Below are positions 44,035 through 56,040 of a DNA stretch of 64,000 bases, in pieces (positions within the stretch are counted from its first letter, which is position 1; every line of letters starts with the position of its first letter). A program made the translations under genes and the position numbers. Origin of the DNA: Manihot esculenta (Eukaryota; Streptophyta; Magnoliopsida; Malpighiales; Euphorbiaceae); the NCBI RefSeq assembly GCF_001659605.2, contig NC_035170.2:2852001-2916000 (forward strand). The letters run 5' to 3'. The notes under the pieces were generated by a model. The model ran no database searches. It was not told the DNA's origin and worked only from the letters and a program-made list of their open reading frames with translations.

Positions 44035-47000
44035 ATAGATATAAATAGTGTATCCTAAAAAAAAAACACCTCAGAAATCAAGGGTTGCATTCCAGGCTAG
44101 CCATTGTGTTTAAAGCAGTGGGACCAATAATGCCATTCTTTTCAAAGAAAGAGAGAGACAGTGTTAAAAAAAGGCCATTGGCTTCCATGCACAAATGTCC
44201 CATGGATAGAGTTATTCATCCAATCTTTCAGAATTTCACTTCTGAGAATATAATTCTTCCGTCCGGAAAGCATCATTATTCCATATGATGAATAAGGTCA
44301 GTCTAACCATGCATCTATAAATTGGATATAGACTTGATTGATGATCTTAATTTTATAATTTATAAAAATATTATGTTATTTTGTGTCCTATCTGTGTAAG
44401 AAATTTCAATATCATCAACTATCAACTCTCTATTTAGAATAAAAAATTTATAAAAATTCATTTTAATTTGATTTATTTTACATTTAATTCTCCCGTTTGC
44501 AATGAAATAATTAAAGCATTTTTAGCTTAAAAAATTTCAATTTAAAAAACGTAGAAACCATTCATCATTATATAAAAATTCAATTGCTTTTATTTTTTCT
44601 TATAAATGATTACATACAGCACAAATTGAGGTCCATAAATTCAAAATAGAGGTAACACAGAGAATACAAGTTGAGCACAAATTCAGAAGCTTGCCAAATA
44701 GTTGTATTCAACAAAAAGAGAGAGAATGAAAAAGCTTGACACCATGAACCAAAAGACCTCCCATATAACTTCACCTGCGAAAAAAACCTGTGTTTGAGGA
44801 GTGCTACTAAGGAACATCTGCATTACTCCGGCATTGCCCAAAAGTGCAAATGAAGGATAACTTCAGTTTTCCTTTTGCTATTGCTGATCTTGACAGAATT
44901 TGCACTGTCAGAAGAAAACATTATCAGTTAAAGTGGGAATGTTAGGAAATTATATTTAAGAAACAAGGATAATCACAAGAAACAAAAAGATTTATATAGA
45001 TATAGCTTCATGATATGACCTTGAAAGGCGCCCTTAACAATCATGCTGGGCTGCTGGGGTCATTTTCTACTGAAACTGTGGAAAGGGATTCATCATCTTC
45101 GGGCAGTCGACTATATCAACTTGTTTTAAGGATGGACATAAAACGTCACTTCCAGAATAAAAGCTTGTTAAGCTAGGCAAACTCTCAAGACTGATGGATT
45201 GTAATGAAGGGAATATGGTCTTATCCCACACTTCTTCATCTTCTCTTTCCCCTTCTTTATTGATGATATGCTCCAACATATTACATCTATTTACTTCCAT
45301 ACTCTCTAATCGCACAAGATCCAATGCCATGGGAAGAGTAAATATATTTCTCAAGCTGCTGCAGTTATACAAGTTCAGCAGTTTCAGGTTTTTAAAACTC
45401 AAAATTCCTTGAGGATCCTTGCTCCATATATGCCTCAGCTTCGGTAGATCAATTAAATGCAATTCCTGTAACCATGGCATCAGCCCAGCATGCCCTTCAT
45501 CTGCATTCATCCCTTCCAAATCGAATATTTTTTCTAGTGAATCACATTGTTCTACAATGAGCACCTTCAATCTTTCCAAGAACTGCATTTGATTTGATGA
45601 TAAGGCTTTTGGCAAAAATTCACACTTGTCCACTGCCAATTTGCTTATGTTGACTAAAAAATTCAAGGGAAGTTGGCTTTGCCATTTCTCCCTTAAATGG
45701 GGAAATTTAGAGAGTTTCATATTCCAAATGTGATAAAATCCTTCCTGCAAAAGGCAAAACGTTGCATTAGTTACAGAAGAAAAAACATTATCTAAACAGG
45801 CATCACAAAGCGAATTGGTAAGAGAATTTGATGGACGCATACCATTTCCAAATACGACTGCTGTACTGTGGCATTAAGGTTGCCCTCCCAACGCCAACTT
45901 TGAAAATGTATTTCTTGCAGATCTACACACTGCAGCTTTGGTGTGCTTAAGATTCCCCCACAGAAGATCCTCATATTGGGGCATCCGCTTATGGTTATTA
46001 CTTCCAAACATGGGAATTTGAAAGTTAGACCCCCCAAGCAGAAGCCTGTTAGGCTTTGTAAATGGACGAGTTCCAAAGTTTTCAATTTGCAGAACACAAT
46101 TTCTTCTGTTCCATCTCCTTCATCTGTTACTATTTCTGTCAACATCTTGCAAGTTCGAATCTTCATCGTCAGGAGTTGCACCATACTTTTGGCTGCTGCT
46201 GATGTTACCAGATGTTTCAATGCTTTGCAACAACCAACTTCTAAAGTCGTTAGATCTTGGAAAGATGCAGATGCTGGTGCTAGATTGATCAAATTAGGAC
46301 AACCCGATACAGTCATAGCTTCCACATATGCAAGAGCAAGGTCCAGTTTAGGGTGTGGCTTCCACATATGCTTCAGATCACCAAGGAGATACAGATTTAG
46401 CTTTCTTATCAGTGGTACTGTAGTGCCATCATCAAGTCCTTCATTTCGAAATAACTCTTCGAGAGAAGAATCCCTCACACATAGACTTTCCAGATTGGAT
46501 AATCCTTGAAGGAATCCAAAAAGAGCAATAGATGATTTCTCTTGAATGTGGTGGAGGTTAATCGATTTTACATTGAAAAAGAACTTCTTTTGGAATTGAT
46601 ATTGGATTATCGCCTCAATGACTTGACCATCTAATGACAACTGCTCCAAACTGATGAAAATCTAGAAAACATTGAAATAAAATGGAAAGATTTATGACGG
46701 AAATCATTATTTTGCGATAAACTTCTGACAACTTCATGGTGAAGTCTAAGAAGTATGCATGAAAGAAAGAATTGAATTGTGAACTTTCAGAGAATGTAGG
46801 GAATTGTGTACCTTTTCGGCCAAGGACATGGGTTGTTGAATTGAGTTGTTGCATTGATCCTCTCCATACTTTTCTTGGAGATTAAAGAAATCTGAAGCAA
46901 ATTGTATTCCTTTTCCGCATCGAAGCACAGTCAAATATTTTAATTTTGGGAATTCCAAATGGCAGGTCCCTGGATAAAAATTCCTAATTTTCGGTAGACC

Positions 47001-50000
47001 TTCAAGTCTCATGGAGACTAGTCTAGGGAACACAAAAGAAGGGGCTGCTTCTACACCTTCTGCCTTTGTAACTATCTCCTCTATCCCACAAGAATCCAAT
47101 TGAAGACTTCCAAGTTTCAAAAGGTCTTTAGCTATGGAGGAGGGAAAGAGATTTTTAAGAATCTTACATTTTAGAAGATGTATGGATTCCAGATTTTGGA
47201 AGGTGAGAATTCCTTGTGGATCTGTACTCCATATGTTCTTCAATCCTTGGAGGCCAGATATATACAGTTGTTTCAAATCAAATGACAGTACAGAACTTGC
47301 TTCTTCAGCATTGAACCCTTGAAGTTGATATATCTCTTGCAGTGAATGACAATCAAATAAAGACAACCCCTCCAATCTTTGGAATCTTGCCAAGTTATTT
47401 GATGGAAAAAGAGTTTTTAAGTTTTTACAATCCTGAATACTCAATGACTTTAGTTTGCAAAAGGAACCTTCAGGGAGTTGGGTGTGCCATGTCATTTCCA
47501 AGTTACTAATGCCGTTAATGCACAAACTCTCCAAGCTAGGAAATGCAACCTGCAATGCTATCCCAAATAGTTAATAATGGGCTTAATTATGGGGTGTAAA
47601 ATATAAAACATATTATATTTACTGGGAAAACCACAGAATTTAGGCAGAATAGATATTAAAAATATTATATCTACTCTTTACCACTTGATAAAGAGGATAA
47701 TTGAATACTGACAATGACATTGTGGAATAAAGGGAAAAATTCACCTTTTCATCAAATAGAGGTGGAGATGCGGTGTCTTGGTTTCTGTCCAAATCCACTT
47801 CTTTGGGTTTTTTACTGACCATAATATCTGCACAAAGAGGATTCGAGACCAAAGTCTTAAATGCAGGGCATTCCACTATAGATAGTTTGTCCAAACAGCA
47901 AAAGTCAATTAAATGCCCATCACAGAATCTTGTGAGATTTGGAAGATTCTTGAGATTCAGCTCATTTAGATTAAGGAAGAGTATCTTATTCATCATTTCT
48001 TCAACAAATTCTTCTGCGAGTATTATCCCTTCCATGAACTCACAATCTTCTATCTGAAGTTTCTTCAGTTGCAAAAGGGTTTTGACAAATGAAGTTGTAA
48101 ATAAATACTTCAAATCCTGGCAGGGCAAAACAGATGATGAGCTCATTGAGTTCGAAGAATCTGCAAAGAATAAATCATCCTGCTTGTTTTCACATCCCAC
48201 TGAGTATACATTCAAGACCTCCAATTTGGGGAAAGAAACCTGCAGATAAAATGTTTACTTTCATAAACAACTCTTATGAATGATTAGTGAAGATCATACA
48301 TATTAGCATAATTTTAGTAACAACGATTAATATTATTTTATATTGTATATTAATAATTAATGATAAAATATAGCTACAAAAGAATTGTAAAAAGAGTGCA
48401 TCTAAGCTTAACATCGTATGAGAACCAGCTTAGTAATAGTTTAATCAAATATTTATGTTTTAAACTTGTGCAGAATTAATTGAAATGCATATAATAAATT
48501 TAAGAATTTAAATATAAATATTTAATCTACTGTATAGTTGTTAAATTCATTCTATAGCCACATCCAAAGTAGAGTAAGATGCATTAAAATCATCACAATC
48601 ACTTAGTTCTTGATTGTATTTTCAATTTTTTATGCTTGCTTGTTCCAAATAATTTTTTTTTTCAATTATAATTCATACCTTTATATATATTATTTTATTT
48701 AAAAATTCACATATTATTTATTAGTAATAATAAGACTAATAAATTTATTTATTTATATACAAGTAGAAAGAATAAATAGGATTCAAAGTCATATAATACA
48801 ATTCTATCCCTTATAAAATTTTACACGTACAAAATCAACCAAACACAAAAATAAGTTGGAACAATGTCCTCAATTTTTTATTCTTAAAATTGAGTTTCAT
48901 ATGCCACTTACAAAAAAAAAAAATTAACTAATTAATTAACCACCTCAAAATCAAAATCCAAAAATTAAAAATAAATAAATTATACTTTAATCTTTATATT
49001 TAATACAATTTAGCTATACTTTTGAAACTGTTCTGCTAGTGTTTTGATAAATATTTTTTAATAATAAAATCCTGATGTGCTTAAATTCAAACACCCATAT
49101 CCTTTGTTTTTATATTGTTGATAATAAATATAATTTAAAATAATTCAAATTAAAATTTATAACATATTTAAAAATTTTACATGTTTAGAAAATTTTAATT
49201 TCAATATATCATGACTATTAATATCAAAGACTCAATAAGTGACTTTAAAAATATAGAACTAAACTATAGAATTCCCTAAACCTAAAAACTATTGTAATTT
49301 ACACATTTTCACTTTAAAAGTTTTGATTGTGAAGATACAAAATTATCCTTTGATTAATAAGTTAATCAAAGAGTTAATTTACTTTTTTTTTTGTTATGTT
49401 AAGAATAAAAAGGTGTCCAATATCATAGCCTGAATTAAATTTTAATTTCAAATAAAATTATATTAAATTTAAAAATTATGGATGATTTTAATAAAATTTA
49501 AATTGCTAAAATACGTAAAGATTTAGCTTTCTATGCCATCTAAAATATAAGATCCAATTGTTTTAAAATTTATTTGTAATTGATAATGTTGTTTTGTCGA
49601 TTTTTTGTTAATTGAAACAATGAAATGAAAAAAGTCAAGTCCAAAAGCCACATACCATTTTGTCAAAAAGAGGCAATGGACTGTGGAACTCATCTTGTAA
49701 TGCAACTCCTTCGAATCCTTGTTCATTTGTCGTTTGCATTTGCAATGCAGGCATTGCCTTCACTTTGAACCAAATGCTTTTGAGTATCGGCAGACGACGT
49801 AGTGTCAGGGAGCGTAATTGAGCAAACTCAGCCACTTCAATTTTGTCATCTCCAACTCCACTATCATCAAGCACAATTTCTTCCATGCTTTTGCAATTGC
49901 TTACTTCCATTTCTCGAAGTTGAGAAAGGCTTCTAATCATGGAGATTGGCAAGAGATTCTTCAATCTATTGCATTTATTGACTTTTAAGATGCTTAATCT

Positions 50001-52490
50001 AGTGAAAGACCCTGCTGTGAGTTGGCCATGGTAAAGCTTCTCCAGGCTCACCAAATTCTCCAAATGCAGAGACTCCAGGATGGGAAAGGCATCAGAATTA
50101 AGGACCCGCGCTGTTGAGTTAATAATATACTGAATGTCATAACCTTTTCGGATTTGTAGATGCTTTAATTGTGGAAAGCCTTCCCAGTTCAGGTCATACA
50201 AAATGCTCTTTATCCCCTTCACTTCATTTAAAGATAAATCTTCCGTTTCCTTCAACAAAATACCAACTCCATGATCCAAGTAAACGCTTGTATTAAGCTT
50301 TAGCATCCTGGAGGATTCATACTCATCGCCCCAATACCATCTTTTTCCAATGACAATTATATACCTTTCCAACTTATTGGAGAATAAGTCCTTTGGTAAC
50401 ATCTTGGAGTCTGGAATGTATATTTCCAACGTTGTCAAGTGAGACAGGTATTTCAACTCAGCAAGGCTTGCTTTGCTTGAATTGCTGAGACTTTGAAGCT
50501 CCCATTGACAAAAGCTATTTTCCATGTACAATTCCTCTAATAGGGACAACCTTGATATGACATTTGCTGGAATCACTTGGAGTTTGTAACAGTTGCTCAA
50601 ATCTAACAATTTCAGCCGAGTCAGCTGCGCTATTTCTCCAGGCAGCTGTTCTATCTTAGATTCACGAAAACTCAGGATCTCTAATCTTTCCAGTTCACCG
50701 ATAACAGATGCATCCCGCAATACGCATCCATCTAAACACAAGGTAAGAAGGTTTGTCAAGTAACCAAGAGATGGAGAAAGCGACCATAAGCACATCCCAG
50801 TGAAACGCAGTACTTTGAGCTTTGTAATCCCCTCAAAAAATAAATCAGATATCTTCAAATCAGGGCCTTCCGAATGAATATTTCCCCTTCCAAGTACAAG
50901 TAACTCCAATTCTGGGCACTCCAACCTTTCAGGAAGCTGATCAATTTCACAGTAGGGCAAATAAATCCTAGAGCAGTTTTTGAGATCTCTGTTTGGCCAT
51001 ATCTTTGATTCAATATCTCTGAATGTTAACAAATGTTGAGATTTAGATGCAATTGAGAGAGCAGCATCTCTAACAACGTCATGCATTTTCACATACCCAT
51101 TCTTGTTACAATCAAGTAGCAAGCAAGAGGCTTTCAGGTTACTGACCAATTTATCTACTCTGTTTCTTGCATCCTCCACCGTATATTTGCTTCTAAGCAA
51201 ATCCAAACCCATGCTGTAAATCAACAAGTCTCTGATTCGAATATCACCCTGAGCAATTTGAGCACAAAGCAAGAACAATGACTTGGCCTCATGACTCGCC
51301 AGATGGTTATAACTCAACTCTAAAGCTGAGTACACTTTTGCCTGAATTCCTTCATTATCAACCCTAGATAATTCCTTCAAGGCAAGCTTCCATTCGTGTA
51401 AGTCCTTATTCTTCAAAGCTCTTGCAACTGTGACAATTAAAACAGGCAAGCCTGCACATTTTTTAGCTACTTCAGTAGCTACAGAATGCAAGGCCTGATT
51501 TGTAATGTCACCCACCATTGTCTGAAATAAACTCCATGCCTCTGCTTCTGATAGAACTCGAAGCTCAAAACTTTCTTGGGTGCCCATCTCTCTAGACAGT
51601 ATATCTTCTCTTCTTGAGGTCAGTAATAATTTACATCCTTTGTGATCGCTTCCAAAAGGAATGCCTACTTTCTTTGGTTCAAGTTTTTCCCAAATATCAT
51701 CCAAAATTATGAGGATCTTCTTCTCATTTACTAACCGTTGATGCAGTCGACATGCTCTTCCTTCTTCAGTCTCCTCTTCTAATTTCAGACCCAGCATATC
51801 AGCAATCGTCCCTTGAATTTTTCTAAGCTCTGGTGTCTCAGATACTGTAGCCATAACTACAACATCGAACAACTTGTCTTCTATTGCTTTCCTGTGGACT
51901 TCGTTCGCTAGGGTGGTTTTTCCAATACCACCCATTCCATACACTCCTATCATGTCAACAGCTGGATCCATCAGTGCATCCATAACTTTCTTCAAAATAG
52001 ACACTCTTGAATGCAAGGCCTCATTATCATATATAGATGGAACCACTATTGGCTCTAGGAGGGGACGGTAGGAAATCCGATCAAATCTGCCTTCATCCTG
52101 GAGCTCAACGACTGCTAAAGCTTCCTTGTCTGCTTTCTTGCTAAGCTTGTAGCGCTTCTTCAAATCAGGAATCACTCCGAAAAAACACTTTTCCTTTGCT
52201 TGTTGTTCACCGATGAGAATTTCCTCAGCTTCTTCGATGGCTTTGTTCACACTAGTCAGCCACTCTTGAACACTATTGTTGACCCTGTCTCCTTGTCTTG
52301 TTGCTTGATCAACAGACTGCAGCAAATCATCTCTTTGTCTCGTCAACTTTTGGAGCTGATTCTTGAGTTTTTCCACTTTGCTTTTGTAGTTGAAAGCGTA
52401 ACAGAGATGTCGTTTAATAGGGACAACAGTGAACTCAATAATGGTGGGCACAATGGCAAGAATGGTATCCAAAGCCATTTCCCTTCCACA
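44035..52490 (-). repeat. Segmental duplication, unit B (NLR-B)
   Basis: Tandem partner of unit A, same orientation. It begins with the uninterrupted ATAGA site that E4 occupies next to unit A. Confidence 0.9.
45067..52478 (-). CDS. NLR-B: CC-NBS-LRR disease-resistance protein, five exons
   Basis: Tandem paralogue of NLR-A with the same predicted role as a CNL immune receptor. Proposed exons: 52478-49656, 48239-47745, 47549-46812, 46661-45843, 45744-45067, all phase 0, about 1850 residues. Coiled coil, GMGGIGKTT, KILIILDDIW, CKLLLTSR, CAGLPVLIV and KMHDVVRD are all present and the NB-ARC part is almost identical to NLR-A. Differences concentrate in the LRRs: nine extra residues near EGPDLKISDL in the first LRR segment, an extra F at the start of exon 4, one residue less in exon 5, and clustered substitutions in exon 3. 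Intron 1 is about 440 bp longer than in NLR-A. No stop or frameshift seen. Upstream sequence differs completely from NLR-A, so expression probably differs. Confidence 0.88.
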
Positions 52491-53640
52491 GAAAGGGAAG
52501 CTGGGAGGTTACCCAAAACCAAAAGAAATCTATTAAAGCTCAAGCAATCAGAAACATAGAGAAAGATGAGACAAAACCAGGGCCACAAACTACTGAAGCC
52601 AAGCAAAGCAAGAGTAAGTCATCCTTTGCCAAAGCTGAGGAAGAGGATAAAAAGGAGATCGTCGGCCATCTAAACGCCTGAAGGATTGACCGTCAGAAGG
52701 AGGAGGATAGTTAGGATTCCCGAGATTTCCAACATCGAAAAAAGCGGAGACACTTCACACAGTAGGAATAGATCTGGTTTACTGAAGCGTTATTGGCAAA
52801 GGGGTGAACTCAGAGAAACAGTGAGAAGAACCTTGCCTCAACCAACTAGCAAATGCGGGTGCACAAGATGTCCGTAAAGATCCACCTACAAAAAGGCTAT
52901 ATGCAACCTAAAAACAGGTAATGAAATCTAAAGAACAACACACAAGAGGTAGCCATTAAAACCCTCTCACCTAAAGAGCTTTGCTGCCAGAAAACATAAA
53001 GAAAAATACAAAAACTATTTACATCCCAACCCGTGACAAATCAGGGGAGGATAGGGCAGAAGAAGGCCAGATGAGAAACCGACAGGGCAATTGAAGTATG
53101 TATTTTAAAAAATATATTAAAATATATTAAAATTTATATTTATCTGTTATTGAAATTTAATAAAAGAAAAATTACTCGAAAACATTCAAATAGATGATTG
53201 CAATTCTTGGTCTCTTAAAGTTTATAAGAGAGTAAAATGGCAAAGCTCTGCCTCATCCTTTATTTCAGAGAACTAGGATATCTTGCATGCAATAAAAATA
53301 GTATAGCTAAATGAAGACCCTCTAGTTTCTAGGTTCTGTTTTCAATCTTTTCCTTGACAAAAGCTTTACTTACCTTTGTCTTGCTTGCTACTTATGTGTT
53401 GATGCTCATATGATCAATTTGTTTTTATATATATTTTTTTGTTGATGAAAATCTTCAGGCTTTAGGCCATATATTCACCCATCTCTGCTTTATAATTGAG
53501 TTTCCTTCGACCTTTTCTCCAATAATTTGGAATGCCATTTTTTTTTCAACCTTTGCATGATGTAGCGCTAATAAGTTACTATTTTCAAGTCGGTGAATTT
53601 AGGTTATATCCATTTTGATAGGATTTTGCTAATGGCTGAG
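52479..53640. other. Region upstream of NLR-B, partly unexplained
   Basis: Not shared with NLR-A. On the plus strand a K/E-rich frame is open through 52484-52681 (ends ...IVGHLNA then TGA) with no clear start. AT-rich sequence with ATATTAAAA repeats follows at about 53100-53150. It should hold the NLR-B promoter on the minus strand, but no convincing TATA box is seen close to the ATG. Confidence 0.4.
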
Positions 53641-53654
53641 TTCTTTATGAGCAA

Positions 53655-56040
53655 TTTTTTTTTTGTACTTGCAAATCAATACATTACATGGCTGCTAAAA
53701 GAAAAAGCAAGATTTACAAAAGAATAGCTTAACTCCGGAGGAGTAGCCACCAACCAATCACATGGCAAAATGTTCTTCAAATAAAAATTGACTATCATAT
53801 TAGCAAATCTGTTACCCTATCGATGTACTAGTTCAAAAGAGAGACTAGGCAGTTGAGAATGCAGAGTTGTAATAGTAGCAATATCTGAAGGAGGTGAAAA
53901 GCTAGGCTCAGTTAATGCTAAAAAGAGGATCTCTGTATCCATAGAAAAAATAAGTGATCGTGAGCCTCTAACCAAAGTTAATCAAAGAGTCTCAAGTATT
54001 ATACGAGTTTCTGCTGTCAGAGGAGAATAGCTCCAAATACGTTTAACCACCCCACCCAACAAAACACCTGTAGTATCACGAACCACTACAGTAACACCAA
54101 CAAGACAAAACTAATCCTCCAGACCCAGTATTAAATTTCAAGGTCCCATCAGAAGGAGGTAACCAAACCTCATGTCTAAGAAAGCACTGAGAAGTGCAAG
54201 CTGGAGGAGCAACAAAAACACCATACTGTTGAAGTTACATGTGGCTTAGAGCAATACGAGATGAAGTGGCAAAGGGATTTGGAGGAACAAATTCAAATAT
54301 ACCTTTATTACATGCCTTCCACACATTCCACAGAGAGAAATAAACTGCATAATAGATGAACAGTCTAGTTCATTTCGAAAAGAGTCTCCCACCATATTGG
54401 AAAGCTCGAAAATCCCACAATATCTAGTTTATAAGAGCAAGGACTAATAAACCAAGTGACGCGTTGCTCTAGTATTTCTACTTCTGCAGAGAAAAAGGGA
54501 CACATAGAAGAAACTTGAAGTCCACGCAACACTAAATTATGCAAAACAGGAACCATATTATGCAATAAACACCAAAAAGAACCTTAAGTTTAGGCTGAAT
54601 AGAAAGAATACAGGTTGTTTGCCAAATAGACTTTGGGAGGCAATGAAGAGGAAGAGGTTGTGAGACAGAAAGCTGGCAAGAGGATTTTTGAATGAGATAC
54701 TTATAGCCAAACCTACCAGTATATTCCCCTGTTGATGTAAAGTGCTAGACCAAGGAATCAAGAATACCTATAGGAGCCACTAGTATAGAGAGAATAACGT
54801 GAGCTTGAGCCAATAGAAAAAGATGGAGTACTAACTGATGATTCCAGTCTAAACTACATTGATCCAACAAATTTGCTACCTAATTAATATGAAGAGAGCA
54901 GTGAGGTGGTCGAACAAGACAAAAACTTGGCGTATTAGGAACTCATGGATCATGCCAAAGTTGAGTATTACGATCATCACCAATATTCATCCTAACACCT
55001 CCTAGGAGAATATCCCGACTAGCTATTATACCTTGTCATATCCAAGAGCATCACTTCCGAAAAGGAGCATCCAAATAGAAGATCAAGAAAAATATCGAGC
55101 CTTAAGAAGGCGAGCCCAAAAAGTGGATGAATTCTAAATAAGACTCCAACATTGCTTAGCTAAATATACTAGATTAAATTTCTAAAAATCTTGAAACCCC
55201 ATACCTCCACAAAACTTAGGAGTGTTGCCATACTAGCCAATGCATCTTTCGGATTTTCTCAATTCCTCTCAATTAAGAATTGGCCAAAATACTATTTAAT
55301 TTAGTGCAAACCTATTTAGGATAGTGAAAAAGAGCCATGGAATAAGAGGGAATAACTGTAAGAACTGATTGAATCAAAGTAACTTGGCCAACCTGAGAGA
55401 GCAGCTTTTGCTTTTAAGCCTGAGTTTGAGAGCTAGGACCCAACACAAGGCTTGTTGCTTAGACATGCCCAAAATCGCAGGTAACCCCAAATATTTATCA
55501 TCATATTGCATTTTTCACATATGAAAAAGCTGCAAAATCTCCTATTTTAAAGTAGAGGGCGTCAACTAACTAAAATAAATATGAGATTTAGCAAAATTAA
55601 CATAATGGTCTGAGGCTAAAGAATAAGATCTAATAACATCCAACAAATAGTCAGCATCACTTCTGGTTACTCTGGTAAACAATAAAGTATCATTAGCAAA
55701 CAAAATATTAGAAAGAGGAAGAACATAGCGAGAAATCCACAAATCTTGGAGGCAACCATTTTCTCTAGTAGTAGTAATCAAATAGAAAAGAGCTTAAAAT
55801 ACAAATAGAAACAAATATGGAGATAAATGATCCTCGTGCTTAAGTCCTTTTGTAGAGAAAAAGGCATTACAGGAACTTCATTCACTATAACAGAAAACTG
55901 GATTGTAGTAACACACTACATTAGTAATTGCAATACTCGATCAGCAAAACCCAACTGTTGTAATACCTGTTATCAAAAGGGACACTCCATCTTATCATAT
56001 GCCTTATATATATCTAGCTTAATTTCCATGGCATGAGATT
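53655..56040 (-). mobile_element. Decayed, 5'-truncated LINE (plant L1 type with RNase H)
   Basis: Read on the minus strand from about 56040 down, conceptual frames show, in order: reverse transcriptase motif A-like KLDIYKAYDK (about 56000), the catalytic box LSNILFANDTLLF at about 55700 (the usual FADD is now FAND), the conserved GGMGFQDF.KFNLVYLAKQ segment (about 55200-55140), and an RVT zinc-binding segment (LRGLQVSSMCPF, about 54510). A C-terminal RNase H with AETRIILETL (about 54020) comes last. Many stops and frameshifts. The 3' end is a 10-T run on the plus strand (the poly-A tail) at about 53655. The endonuclease and ORF1 are missing. No target duplication was identified. Confidence 0.88.
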
